DNA of 64,000 nt from Opitutia bacterium. Lineage in GTDB: Bacteria; Verrucomicrobiota; Verrucomicrobiia; Opitutales; Opitutaceae. The DNA is taken from assembly GCA_016187925.1 (NCBI GenBank), contig JACPIS010000029.1, positions 1 through 64,000 of the forward strand, given 5' to 3'. The translations under genes and the position numbers were made by a program. This document shows, one piece after another, positions 33,855-42,518 of this stretch (its first letter is position 1; every line of letters starts with the position of its first letter). The notes under the pieces are model-generated. The model was not told where the DNA came from. It did not search any database and saw only the letters and a program-made list of their open reading frames with translations.

Positions 33855-34023
33855 GCGCGGCGGAAGAGGAGGGTGAGGCGCAACCTCTCCCATTCTTCCC
33901 GCAAAGAAAAGGCCTTTCGCCGGTTATTCGGGTGAATAATCACCGCCAAACTCCGGCTCATGGCGTGCGCTGCGGACGGCTTTTGCCTTGGAGAGTTTAT
34001 GACACCGCGACCTACTCCAGCCC

Positions 34024-35322
34024 ATGCAGAACTACCCCCTTCCCCGTCGCTTCCAAGCCGACGTGGCCACAGGCGCCGACATCGAGCGGCGCTACAAGAT
34101 CAAGGCCAACGAATTCGGACCGGAGCGCATCTATCGCATCTTCGACCCCGCCGACGACCGCACCTGGGGCTACGTCGCCGTGGACAATCTCGTCCGTGGC
34201 CGCGGCCTCGGCGGCGTCCGCATGGCGCCCGACATCACGGTCGACGAGGTCTACGGCCTCGCCGCCGCCATGACCATGAAGAGTGCCGCGGCCATGCTCC
34301 CGCTCGGCGGCGCCAAGAGCGGCCTCCTGGCCGACCCCCGCTACTTCGCCGACAAACCGGCCGAGAAAAAGGCGCTCATCAGCCTGTTCGCCGAGGCGCT
34401 CCATGGCATCCCGGAATACATCCCGGGCCCCGACATGGGCACCAACGAGACCGACATGCAGACGATCTACGAGACGTTCGCCCGGCTCGGCGGCAAGGCC
34501 AACCACGGCCGCGGCGGCGTCGGCCGCCCGCCCGCGCAGGGCGGCTTCCCGCTCGACGAGTGGGCCATCACCGCGCACGGCCTCTTCGCCGCCGCCATCG
34601 CCACGGAGAAGCACATGCCGGACTTCCGCATCAAGGATTCCAGCGTCGTCATCCAGGGCTTCGGCAACGTCGGCGCGCCCATCGCCGAAAAACTCGCCTC
34701 GCTCGGCGCCCGCATCGTCGGCGCTTCCGATATCAATGCCGGCCTCTACAACCCGAACGGCCTCGATGTCGCCGAGCTCTGCGCCATCCGTCGCGGCAAG
34801 GACGGCCTCGCCGCCTACACCGGCCCGGTCCGCCAGCGTTTCGACGGCGAGCACATCGACCGCATGATGGAGATGCCTTGCACCATCCTCGTGCCCGCCG
34901 CGCGCCCGCACGCCATCCACCCGGACAACGCGCTGCAGATCCACACCCGCATCGTCCTGCAGGGCGCCAACAACCCGGCCGACCTCGTCAGCGAGTATTT
35001 CCTCCAGCACCGCCGCGGCATCGTGAACCTCACGGACTTCATCGCCAACTCCGGCGGCGTCATCGCGGCCTACGTCGAGGCCAAGGCCGACGTCGACGCC
35101 GCCTTCCGCGAACGCGTGAAGGCCGGGGACGGCACCGGCCGCGCCTACCTCGAGAAGCTCGTCACGCGCATCATCACGGAGAACATCGACGAGATGTTCA
35201 CCCGCCGCGCCGCGCACCGCGTGAAGGACATCACGTGGCGCGAGATCGCCAACGAGATCGCGCGCGACCGCCTGCGCCCCGGTGCCGACGGCCTGCTCAA
35301 GATCATCCCCGAGCTGATGTAA
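34024..35322 (+). CDS. Glu/Leu/Phe/Val dehydrogenase (glutamate dehydrogenase family)
   Basis: A 432-aa protein. The substrate-binding lysine region is PLGGAKSGLLADP, followed by GPDMGTNETDMQTIYETF; the Rossmann segment is VVIQGFGNVGAPIAEKLAS and a further block LQGANNPAD. These match NAD(P)-dependent glutamate dehydrogenases, which interconvert glutamate and 2-oxoglutarate plus ammonium. It stands alone, so the real substrate among Glu/Leu/Phe/Val is not fixed by sequence. Confidence 0.92.
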   Translation: MQNYPLPRRFQADVATGADIERRYKIKANEFGPERIYRIFDPADDRTWGYVAVDNLVRGRGLGGVRMAPDITVDEVYGLAAAMTMKSAAAMLPLGGAKSGLLADPRYFADKPAEKKALISLFAEALHGIPEYIPGPDMGTNETDMQTIYETFARLGGKANHGRGGVGRPPAQGGFPLDEWAITAHGLFAAAIATEKHMPDFRIKDSSVVIQGFGNVGAPIAEKLASLGARIVGASDINAGLYNPNGLDVAELCAIRRGKDGLAAYTGPVRQRFDGEHIDRMMEMPCTILVPAARPHAIHPDNALQIHTRIVLQGANNPADLVSEYFLQHRRGIVNLTDFIANSGGVIAAYVEAKADVDAAFRERVKAGDGTGRAYLEKLVTRIITENIDEMFTRRAAHRVKDITWREIANEIARDRLRPGADGLLKIIPELM

Positions 35323-35340
35323 GCGCGCCGGTTTCGCGGT

Positions 35341-35408
35341 GAGGGAGGGGCTTTATGCCCCGACTTCACTCCGGCTGCATCCCGGCGCGGCGTAAAGCCG
35401 CTCCCACA
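35341..35408. repeat. Imperfect inverted-repeat element (MITE-like)
   Basis: Two arms of about 20 bp match in inverted orientation at about 16 of 20 positions: GGGAGGGGCTTTATGCCCCG on the left, and on the right CGCGGCGTAAAGCCGCTCCC. The pair encloses a GC-rich centre. It sits between glutamate dehydrogenase and the cytochrome operon and resembles dispersed palindromic repeats. Confidence 0.5.
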
Positions 35409-35477
35409 TCCCGACCTTCGGCCCGCGTCCTGCACGGCACGGGCCGTTTGTTTTTCGGCGCGAGAACGCCGGACTCC

Positions 35478-35511
35478 GACCGGCACATTACGAAAATGTA
35501 ATGCGCCGGTC
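35478..35511. promoter_or_regulatory. Palindromic operator-like site before the cytochrome operon
   Basis: GACCGGC-A-CATTAC, then GAAAAT, then GTAATG-C-GCCGGTC: a near-perfect 14-bp dyad with core CATTAC-N6-GTAATG, 37 bp upstream of the first cytochrome start. Sites of this symmetry bind OmpR/CusR-type response regulators, and such a regulator is encoded downstream at 37260. Alternatively it could act as an RNA hairpin. Confidence 0.55.
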
Positions 35512-35547
35512 ATGCTTCTGTTTCCGGTCCGGGAGCATACTCCCGCC

Positions 35548-35814
35548 ATGAGACCGCGAATCCATCTTCTGCTCGGAGCAGCTGTCGCTCTCCTTTGCGC
35601 CGGATCCGCCCAGGCCAAACTCGGCTGGGTTAAGAAAGCCAAGCCCTACGACGAGGCGGTCACCAGCTGCCTGTCCTGCCACACCAAGGAAAAGCCCAAG
35701 AAGGGCGACCCGCCCAACGAGCGCGGCCAATGGCTCCGCGACCAGAAAGAAGCCCGCAAGGCCAAGGACATAGATTTCTCCTGGCTCAAGGACTACCCGG
35801 GCAACGGCAAGTAA
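35548..35814 (+). CDS. Small monoheme c-type cytochrome
   Basis: An 88-aa secreted protein. A signal peptide (residues 1-23, ending SAQA) precedes a single heme site SCLSCH (about 40-45). The rest is Lys-rich and helical, without a clear distal ligand motif. As the first gene of a two-gene unit with the cytochrome-porin gene 23 bp downstream, it may pass electrons to or from it in the periplasm. The start at 35548 is chosen for its signal peptide. Confidence 0.85.
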   Translation: MRPRIHLLLGAAVALLCAGSAQAKLGWVKKAKPYDEAVTSCLSCHTKEKPKKGDPPNERGQWLRDQKEARKAKDIDFSWLKDYPGNGK

Positions 35815-35837
35815 TCCCCTCCTCAACCGCCACCACC

Positions 35838-37118
35838 ATGAAAAACCAGAAATACCTCACTCTGCTTGCGCTGGCCCTGCTGGCGCCGGCATCGACTTAC
35901 GCCGTCCCCGCGTGGTCCCGCCTGACGGGCAGCTCCTGCATGAGCTGCCACGCTACCCCCACCTGGCAGCTCAATCGCACCGGCTTGGATTTCCTCAAGA
36001 ACGGCCACCGCACCGAGGCTCTCAAGGTCGAGGCCAAGGACCAGACTTGGGATCACTATTTCAGTCTCGTCTGGAAGGGCCGCTTTTTCAACGACCAGCT
36101 CGACGGCGCCCGCACCGGCAATGCCAACGTGCAGAAGCCCTCGACCAACTTCGAGCAGCACTCGTTCTCGATCTACACGGGTGGCGCCCTGGCCGACCGC
36201 TTCTCCTACTTCACCGAGCTCTACCTGAGTGAGAACACCGGCGCTACGTCCGGCTCGAACGTCGTGCAAGGCGACGCCTCCCGCAAGAAACTCGCCGAGG
36301 CATTCATCCAGTATAATCACCCGATCGGCGAAGATGGCGACATGTTCGTGGCCGTCCGCGCCGGTGAGATTCTGCCCGAGATCCTTCACGTCTTCGGTGT
36401 GGGCGCCCGCAGCGCCGAGCAGCGCGCGCTCGTCCTCAACGATGCGCTCGCCGGCAACAGCAACACCTACCGGCCCTTCAGCCGCCAGCAGGGCGTGGAC
36501 GTCAAGCTGAACGCCAAGCGTTTCGAGCTCGCCGCCGGCATCCTCAACGGCTCCGACACGTCGACCACGAACTCCATCGACGCCGACAACCACAAGGACA
36601 TCTACGGTTCTGCGCTCATGATGCTCGATGAGTTCGAGTCCGCGGTCGGCCTGTTCCACTACAACGGCCAGTTCACCAACTACACGACGAAGCAGGATTT
36701 CACGACGGCCAAGCTCTACGACAATAAATTCTACCGCACGGGCATCCTCGGGCGCTTCATGCGCGACAACTGGCGCGTGGTGGGCACCTACTTCCTCGGC
36801 GAGGAGACGGTCAACGCCACCGGGACCAAGGCCAAGAACGCCGGCTACTACGGCCTCGTCGACTACAACTTCAGCGACAGCCAGGGTGTCTTCGCCCGCT
36901 ACGACCGCCTCGATCCCAACACCGACATCAGCAAAAACGAAACGTCGATGTGGCTGGTGGGCTACAACACGACGCTCTTTCAGTCCGAGAAGAGCGGCGC
37001 CCGGCTGCAGGTCGAATACTCCCAGAAGCAGTCCTACCTGGGCGGCAACATCATCACCGCCGGCACGACCAAGTTCAACGACAAGCGCCTCTTCGTCCAG
37101 GTCACCTGGGGTTACTGA
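35838..37118 (+). CDS. Outer-membrane cytochrome-porin fusion, Cyc2-like
   Basis: A 426-aa protein. After a signal peptide (1-22, ending TYA) comes VPAWSRLTGSSCMSCHATPT, then WQLNRTGLDFLKNGH, the pattern (AxPxFxRxTGxxCxxCH ... P.LNxxGRxFKxxGY) seen at the N-terminus of Cyc2 iron-oxidase fusions. About 370 residues follow with alternating aromatic/polar strands, ending in VQVTWGY, an outer-membrane-barrel terminus. A single heme within or at a barrel would move electrons across the outer membrane. Cyc2 oxidises Fe(II); whether this relative does is unknown. It is also comparable to other monoheme porin families of unknown role. Confidence 0.75.
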   Translation: MKNQKYLTLLALALLAPASTYAVPAWSRLTGSSCMSCHATPTWQLNRTGLDFLKNGHRTEALKVEAKDQTWDHYFSLVWKGRFFNDQLDGARTGNANVQKPSTNFEQHSFSIYTGGALADRFSYFTELYLSENTGATSGSNVVQGDASRKKLAEAFIQYNHPIGEDGDMFVAVRAGEILPEILHVFGVGARSAEQRALVLNDALAGNSNTYRPFSRQQGVDVKLNAKRFELAAGILNGSDTSTTNSIDADNHKDIYGSALMMLDEFESAVGLFHYNGQFTNYTTKQDFTTAKLYDNKFYRTGILGRFMRDNWRVVGTYFLGEETVNATGTKAKNAGYYGLVDYNFSDSQGVFARYDRLDPNTDISKNETSMWLVGYNTTLFQSEKSGARLQVEYSQKQSYLGGNIITAGTTKFNDKRLFVQVTWGY

Positions 37119-37152
37119 GTGGATTTTCAGTTCAGGTTGTTAATTGGGATAC

Positions 37153-37189
37153 GGCCGGTGCGGGATTTTCGATCCGCACCGGCCTTTTT
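37153..37189 (+). terminator. Rho-independent terminator
   Basis: A perfect 11-bp stem, GGCCGGTGCGG (37153-37163) and CCGCACCGGCC (37174-37184), with a 10-nt loop is followed by TTTTT. It ends the cytochrome operon 34 bp after the porin stop. Confidence 0.9.
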
Positions 37190-37259
37190 CTCGGCTCGCA
37201 CTCTTGCCATGGACGAAACGCTCTCGCCTCCCTCCTCTCCGACTACCACGATCGCCTTC

Positions 37260-37931
37260 ATGCGCATCCTGGTCGTCGAAGACGAACGCAAGACCGCCGA
37301 CTATCTCCACAAGGGCCTCACGGAAAACGGCTATGTGGTGGATGTCGCTCTGCAGGGTGACGACGGTCTTCATCTCGCGCTGGAGGAGCTTTACGATCTC
37401 GTCATTCTCGACGTGAACCTGCCGGGCCGGGACGGCTGGTCCGTCCTCCAATCGCTCCGGCGCGCCGGTCGGCAGACCCCCGTGCTCTTCCTCACCGCCA
37501 GCGACGGGGTCGAGTCCCGCGTCAAGGGCCTCGATCTCGGCGCGGACGATTATCTCGTCAAACCCTTCGCGTTTTCCGAACTGCTCGCCCGGGTGCGCTC
37601 CATCCTCCGCCGTGGCCCGGCCCGCCAGCCGGAGCTGCTGGTTGTGGCCGATCTCGAGCTCGACCTGCCCCGCCACAAGGCCGCCCGCGCCGGGCGGCGC
37701 CTCGACCTCACGCCCAAGGAATTCGCCCTGCTCGCGCTGCTTGCCCGCCGGAAGGGCGAGGTGCTCTCCCGCACGCTGATTGCCGAGCTCGTCTGGGAAA
37801 TGCATTTCGACAGCGACACCAACGTCGTCGACGTCGCCGTCCGCCGCCTGCGCGGCAAGGTCGACGACGATTTTGAATTCAAGCTCATCCGCACCGTGCG
37901 CGGCGTTGGTTATGTCCTCGAAGACCGTTGA
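37260..37931 (+). CDS. OmpR-family response regulator (CusR-like)
   Basis: A 223-aa regulator. The receiver domain has the acidic pair in VVEDERKT and the phospho-Asp in [14 protein letters not shown]; the output winged helix ends with [13 protein letters not shown] and [13 protein letters not shown]. The start at 37260 gives the standard opening MRILVVEDE; a longer frame from 37119 runs through the terminator. The family resembles CusR/PcoR/QseB heavy-metal and related regulators. Its end overlaps the sensor gene by 20 bp. The CATTAC palindrome before the cytochrome operon is a candidate target. Confidence 0.93.
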   Translation: MRILVVEDERKTADYLHKGLTENGYVVDVALQGDDGLHLALEELYDLVILDVNLPGRDGWSVLQSLRRAGRQTPVLFLTASDGVESRVKGLDLGADDYLVKPFAFSELLARVRSILRRGPARQPELLVVADLELDLPRHKAARAGRRLDLTPKEFALLALLARRKGEVLSRTLIAELVWEMHFDSDTNVVDVAVRRLRGKVDDDFEFKLIRTVRGVGYVLEDR

Positions 37932-39363
37932 CCCAGATCCGCGTTTGCCGCTGCCGGCTTTTCTGCGGCGCCCCACGTCCCTGACCGGACGGCTCGCGCT
38001 GCTTTATGTCGGGTCGACCGCCGTGCTGCTGCTGCTCGCCGCGGGCTACCTCTACTGGAGCCTGGAGGACAGCCTCGCGCGCGAGGATCAGGCGCTCCTG
38101 CGGGGCAAGCTGCGGGTGCTGCGCCTGCTGCTGCGCGAGCACAACAACCGGCCGGCCATGCTCGAAAGCGAAATCGAGCACGAGGCCGCCGCCAACGAGC
38201 TTCTCAAGTATTATCTCCGGGTGCTCGACTCCCGCGGGCGCGTCCTCATGGAGACCACCGGCATGGCTGGGTTTCTCCCCGTGCTGGAGTTTCCGCCGCC
38301 TGCGTCGGCGGCCAGCGGGTCGCCGCCCATCCTCAAGCGCGACTTTGGTCCGGACCGCAGTTATTTGCTGCTCACCGCCGAGGCCGGTGATGAAGGGCAC
38401 CACCTCCTTCAAGTTGCGCTGGATGTCGCGCACAACGACATCCTGCTGGCCGACTATCGCTGGAAACTTTTCGCCGTGCTCAGCGCCGGGCTGGTCTTCG
38501 CCGCCCTCGCCGGTGCGATCGTGGCGCGTACGGGCCTCAAGCCGCTCGGCCGCATCACGCGCACCGTCACGCGCATCACGGCCAGCCGGCTCGACGAGCG
38601 GGTGACGGACGAGAACTGGCCCCGCGAGCTTGCCGCCCTCGCCACGGCCTTCGACGCCATGCTCGACCGCCTGCACGATTCCTTCAACCGCCTGCGCGAT
38701 TGCACCGGGGACATGGCGCACGCGCTGCGCAACCCGATCAACAACCTGCGCGGCGAGGCCGAGGTGGCGCTGGCCCGCGTCCGCACGCCCGAGGAATACC
38801 AGCAGATAATCGCATCCAGTCTCGAGGAGCATTCCCGCCTCGCCCACATGATCGACGCCATGCTGTTCATCGCCCGCACCGACGATCCCGCCGCCACCAT
38901 CGAACACACGACATTCCACGTCCGGCCGGAACTGGATGCGATCACCGACTTCTACGAGGCCTGGGCGGCGGAGCGCCAGGTCAGCGTGCGCTGTGAGGGC
39001 GACGCGATGGTGCACGGCGACAGCATCCTTTTCCGCCGCGCCGTCAGCAACCTTCTCAGCAACGCCCTGAAGCATACCCCTCCGGGGCAGCATATCGGCT
39101 TATCGGCCGGTCCCGGGCCGGACGGAGGCACCGAGGTCGTCGTCCAGGATTCAGGCATCGGTATTTCCGTCGAGGATTTGCCCCGGGTGCTCGACCGTTT
39201 TTATCAAGTCCACAAGTCACGCGACCAGACCGCCGAAGGCGCCGGCCTCGGCCTGGCCATCGTGCAATCGATCATGCGGCTGCATGGAGGCAGCGTGCAG
39301 ATCGAAAGCGAAGCCGGACGCGGCACGATTGTGCGGCTGCGGTTTCCGGCGCCTCGCGTGTAG
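37912..39363 (+). CDS. Sensor histidine kinase (CusS-like)
   Basis: A 483-aa kinase. Two membrane helices (about 25-50 and 180-202) flank a periplasmic domain of about 130 residues. HAMP follows ([16 protein letters not shown]), then HisKA, with the His in [21 protein letters not shown], and HATPase ([44 protein letters not shown]). This is the CusS/PcoS layout. It overlaps the response regulator gene and should form a pair with it; the position behind the cytochrome-porin operon suggests sensing of a metal or redox signal. Confidence 0.93.
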   Translation: MSSKTVDPDPRLPLPAFLRRPTSLTGRLALLYVGSTAVLLLLAAGYLYWSLEDSLAREDQALLRGKLRVLRLLLREHNNRPAMLESEIEHEAAANELLKYYLRVLDSRGRVLMETTGMAGFLPVLEFPPPASAASGSPPILKRDFGPDRSYLLLTAEAGDEGHHLLQVALDVAHNDILLADYRWKLFAVLSAGLVFAALAGAIVARTGLKPLGRITRTVTRITASRLDERVTDENWPRELAALATAFDAMLDRLHDSFNRLRDCTGDMAHALRNPINNLRGEAEVALARVRTPEEYQQIIASSLEEHSRLAHMIDAMLFIARTDDPAATIEHTTFHVRPELDAITDFYEAWAAERQVSVRCEGDAMVHGDSILFRRAVSNLLSNALKHTPPGQHIGLSAGPGPDGGTEVVVQDSGIGISVEDLPRVLDRFYQVHKSRDQTAEGAGLGLAIVQSIMRLHGGSVQIESEAGRGTIVRLRFPAPRV

Positions 39364-39445
39364 CGGTGAGTGGATGTTTTCCAACCCGGCGGACCGATGC
39401 CGCATGGAGCGAAACAGCGGGAGCGAGCCAGCTCGCTCCGGAGGT

Positions 39446-39898
39446 TCACTTCTCCGCGCTGGAGGTGTGGTCGGCGGTGATGACCCAGGTGCCGTCGATC
39501 TTGCGTAGCACGAGCGTGAAGAGGCCCCACGGATGGTCCTGCGCGCGCGCCAGCTCCCACTTGCCGAAGACCACGGCGGCGTCGCGCGAGACTACGTTCA
39601 CATCGATGAGGGTGAAGGTGAGCGTGCCCATCGCGGCCTTGTCGGGATAGCGCGCGAGGTAGCGCTCGAGTGTCGTGCGCCAACCGTATGTGACGGTGCC
39701 GCCCGAGGCGAAGCGCAGCGAGTCGGACTTCCAGTAGGCCTGCATGAAGGCCCGGATGTCGCCGCGATTCCAGTCGGCCGCCTGGGCCAGGAGCACGGAG
39801 CGGATCGTCTCCGCCTCGTCGTTGGCGCGCAGCGCGCCCGGCGCCAGCAGCGCAAGGGTGAGGAAAGTGGCGAACAGGTTTCGTTTCACAGCGGTCAT
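39446..39898 (-). CDS. SnoaL/DUF4440-like secreted protein
   Basis: A 150-aa protein with a signal peptide (1-24) and a NTF2-like cone fold: RSVLLAQAADWNRGDIRAFM, then DSLRFASGGTVTYGWRTTLE, and a C-terminal GTWVITADHTS. Members of this fold are small-molecule binders, enzymes or immunity proteins. It is the last gene of a three-gene operon; its ATG overlaps the M20 peptidase stop as ATGA. Confidence 0.88.
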   Translation of the reverse strand: MTAVKRNLFATFLTLALLAPGALRANDEAETIRSVLLAQAADWNRGDIRAFMQAYWKSDSLRFASGGTVTYGWRTTLERYLARYPDKAAMGTLTFTLIDVNVVSRDAAVVFGKWELARAQDHPWGLFTLVLRKIDGTWVITADHTSSAEK

Positions 39899-41232
39899 TT
39901 TTTCGCCAGCAGGTCCAGCACGGCGGCGCTCATGGCCTTGACGGCGGTCTTGATCGTCGGCTCGGGCAGCGGCGCCCAGAACGCGCTGTGGTTCGACGGC
40001 GAGAGCTGGCCGGTGCGCTTGGCCTCGGCGAGCACCTTGGGATCCGTGCCGCCGATCCAGAAGATGCTGATCGGCACGCGCGGGCTGGTGCGGCCGTATT
40101 CGGAGAAATCCTCGCCGTAGGTCGCGGGCTCGCCGGGCTTCACGTCCTCGGCGGGGAACCACTCGCGGAACACGCCGGCGAGGCGGCGCGTGAGCGCGGG
40201 GTCGTTGTAGGTGAGCGGCGTGCGGTTTTCCGTGACGGTGACGACGGGCAGGAGATTCTCCGGCACCCCGGCGGCACGGGCGGTATGGTCGCAGATGCGG
40301 CGGATGGAGGCGAGCATGTGGTTGGCGACATCGTCATCGTAGCAGCGGAGCGTGAGCTCGAGCTTCACCTCGGCCGGGATGATGTTGCGCTTGGTGCCGC
40401 CGTGGATGGCGCCGACCGTGATGACGGCGGGCGTGCCGGGCTTGAGCTCGCGGCTGACGATGGTCTGCAGCGCGAGCACGATCTCGGAGGCGAGCACCAC
40501 CGGATCGCGCGTGGAGTGCGGGCGCGCGCCGTGGCCGCCGACGCCGCGCACGAGAATGTCGATCGAGTCGACGTTGGCGTAGCTGGCGCCCTCGACGTAA
40601 CTCACCTCGCCGGCCGGGCTGTCGCCGCCGACATGATAGGCGAGCACGTAGTCGGGGCGCGGGAAGCGCGTGTAGAGGCCGTCCATCAGCATGGCACGGG
40701 CGCCACCGCCGGTTTCCTCGGCGGGCTGGCCGATGAGCACGGCGGTGCCGGACCATTTATCCTTCAACGCGGCGAGCACGCGGGCGGTGCCGATGAGGGT
40801 GGTGACGTGGGCATCGTGCCCGCAGGCGTGCATGGCGGGCTGCTCCTTGCCGGTGAAATCCGGCATCACGACGCTGCTCGCGTAGGGCAGGCCGGTCAGC
40901 TCCTTGATGGGCAGCGCATCCATGTCGGTGCGCACGAGCACGGTCGGGCCGGCGCCGTTTTGCAGGACGGCGACCACGCCGTGCCGGCCGACTTTCTCGG
41001 TGACCGCGAAGCCGAGGGCGCGCAACTCCTTCGCGACGATGCCGGCAGTGCGCTCTTCCATGAAGGAAAGCTCGGGGTGGATGTGCAGATCCTGGTAGAT
41101 GGCCGCGAGCGACGGATACTCGGCGGCGATTTTTTGCGTGACGGCGTCTTGGAGCGCGGAGTCGGCGGCGAGGCCCAGCGGGGTTGCGGCCAGGGGCAAA
41201 GCGAGAGCGAGGAGGAGCGGGCGGGTTTTCAT
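39895..41232 (-). CDS. M20D-family amidohydrolase/peptidase, secreted
   Basis: A 445-aa protein. Signal peptide (1-22), then the M20 metal ligands: VLVRTDMDALP, HACGHDAH, GQPAEETGGG and a distal LAYHVGG; the lid domain is VRGVGGHGARPHSTRDP. This matches N-acyl-amino-acid/hippurate-type amidohydrolases exported to the periplasm. It overlaps both neighbours by 4 bp, so the three genes are coupled. Confidence 0.93.
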   Translation of the reverse strand: MKTRPLLLALALPLAATPLGLAADSALQDAVTQKIAAEYPSLAAIYQDLHIHPELSFMEERTAGIVAKELRALGFAVTEKVGRHGVVAVLQNGAGPTVLVRTDMDALPIKELTGLPYASSVVMPDFTGKEQPAMHACGHDAHVTTLIGTARVLAALKDKWSGTAVLIGQPAEETGGGARAMLMDGLYTRFPRPDYVLAYHVGGDSPAGEVSYVEGASYANVDSIDILVRGVGGHGARPHSTRDPVVLASEIVLALQTIVSRELKPGTPAVITVGAIHGGTKRNIIPAEVKLELTLRCYDDDVANHMLASIRRICDHTARAAGVPENLLPVVTVTENRTPLTYNDPALTRRLAGVFREWFPAEDVKPGEPATYGEDFSEYGRTSPRVPISIFWIGGTDPKVLAEAKRTGQLSPSNHSAFWAPLPEPTIKTAVKAMSAAVLDLLAKK

Positions 41233-42398
41233 GAGTGAGGATTGCCTTCGGAGAGGAAGATGAACGCGTCGAGCACCTCGTCGACGGTGAGTTTGAGTCG
41301 CTGGGCGTCGCTGACCTCGCGGCCCTCGGCCTTGGCGCGGTCGGCGACTTCGTTGCCGCGCTGTTTGGCCACGGCGATGAACGACTCCTTGCGCTTCATC
41401 AGCAGGCCGCTCTCGACCAGCTCGGCGTGCGTGCCCGCGCGGCCGACGAACGCGGGCAGCAGATCCTCGCCGATCCAGATCATCCAGGTGTCGCGATCGG
41501 CGAAGTAGCTGACCAGCACGCCGCGCTCCTTAACCCCCAGGCGCTCGGCCAGCGCGCTGTGAAATGCGCCCAGCTTCTGGCCTTCGTGCTCGGGCCGGAA
41601 TGCCTTGAAGACGCGGGCGTAGATTTTTTTGCCGGTGAAGCGCTCGAAGTTCGCGAGCTTGAAGTTGAAATTCTTCGCGCGCGGCACGTCCTGCGGCAGG
41701 AGCTTGTCCGGATCGTCGAAATGCGCCGCGGGGCCGGGCTCGGTCGCGAGGGCGTATTTCTTCGCGGCGGCCACGAGCGCGGCGAAGGCCGCCTCGTCGG
41801 CTCGGAACGCCCGGGCAGCGGCACCGACGCGCAGGATCTGGATGGAGAAAGCGTCGTCGGGCTGGATCTGCGGCAGCACCTCGAGCCCGCGCACGACGCG
41901 GCCGAAGACGCTGTGCAGGTAGTTCAGGCGGTTGGTCTCGCGCAAGGTGACGAAGAACTCGCTGCTGTTCGTGTCGGGGCCGCCGTTGGCCATCGAGAGC
42001 ACGCCGGCGTCGGCGTGGTGCAGGCCGGGTACGATCTCGTCGGGGAAGGGCAGGGCGTGCCCGGCGGCCTCGTCCGCGGGCGATTGCGGCGGTCGGTCCT
42101 GGATGCCGCCGCCGGGATTGGTCGGGTCGCCGCTCTGGAGGACGAAGTTTGGCACGACGCGATACCATTTCAGTCCGGTGAAGAACGGTTTCCCGCTGCG
42201 CGGGGCGAGCGAGCCCTCGGCGCGGCCGACGAAGGAGGCGACGGTCATCGGCGCCTGCTCGAAAAACAGCTGCGCGGTGAACGTGCCGCGCGATGTCGTG
42301 AATTCGGCGTAGAGTCCGTCGGGCAGCGGAGCGGCGGACGGTTCGGCGGCGAAAAGCGGTGCCGCGAGGAGAGCCAGCAGGAGCAGGAGTCGGCGCAT
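41229..42398 (-). CDS. Cyclophilin-type peptidyl-prolyl isomerase, secreted
   Basis: A 389-aa protein with a signal peptide (1-18), a cyclophilin domain (FTTSRGTFTAQLFFEQAPMT, VPNFVLQSGDP, SMANGGPDTNSSEFFVTL, VFGRVVRGLEV) and a C-terminal 190-residue extension without a motif I recognise. Cyclophilins speed prolyl cis-trans isomerisation; periplasmic. It is the first gene of the coupled operon with the M20 peptidase and SnoaL-like gene. Confidence 0.92.
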   Translation of the reverse strand: MRRLLLLLALLAAPLFAAEPSAAPLPDGLYAEFTTSRGTFTAQLFFEQAPMTVASFVGRAEGSLAPRSGKPFFTGLKWYRVVPNFVLQSGDPTNPGGGIQDRPPQSPADEAAGHALPFPDEIVPGLHHADAGVLSMANGGPDTNSSEFFVTLRETNRLNYLHSVFGRVVRGLEVLPQIQPDDAFSIQILRVGAAARAFRADEAAFAALVAAAKKYALATEPGPAAHFDDPDKLLPQDVPRAKNFNFKLANFERFTGKKIYARVFKAFRPEHEGQKLGAFHSALAERLGVKERGVLVSYFADRDTWMIWIGEDLLPAFVGRAGTHAELVESGLLMKRKESFIAVAKQRGNEVADRAKAEGREVSDAQRLKLTVDEVLDAFIFLSEGNPHS

Positions 42399-42518
42399 GG
42401 GCGGGGGGAGGGGGAGCCCGACTTGTAGCGGGGAATCGCGTGAAGGCCAGCGCGCAGTCGGCCGGTGCGGTTTGCGATTGTCGCAACCCGCCCAGCGGTG
42501 TCATGCTGACCGCCCTCA

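Noticed and set aside
33960-35342. Arg/Pro-rich frames overlapping glutamate dehydrogenase on both strands
   Set aside because: Composition typical of shadow frames; the dehydrogenase has all family motifs.
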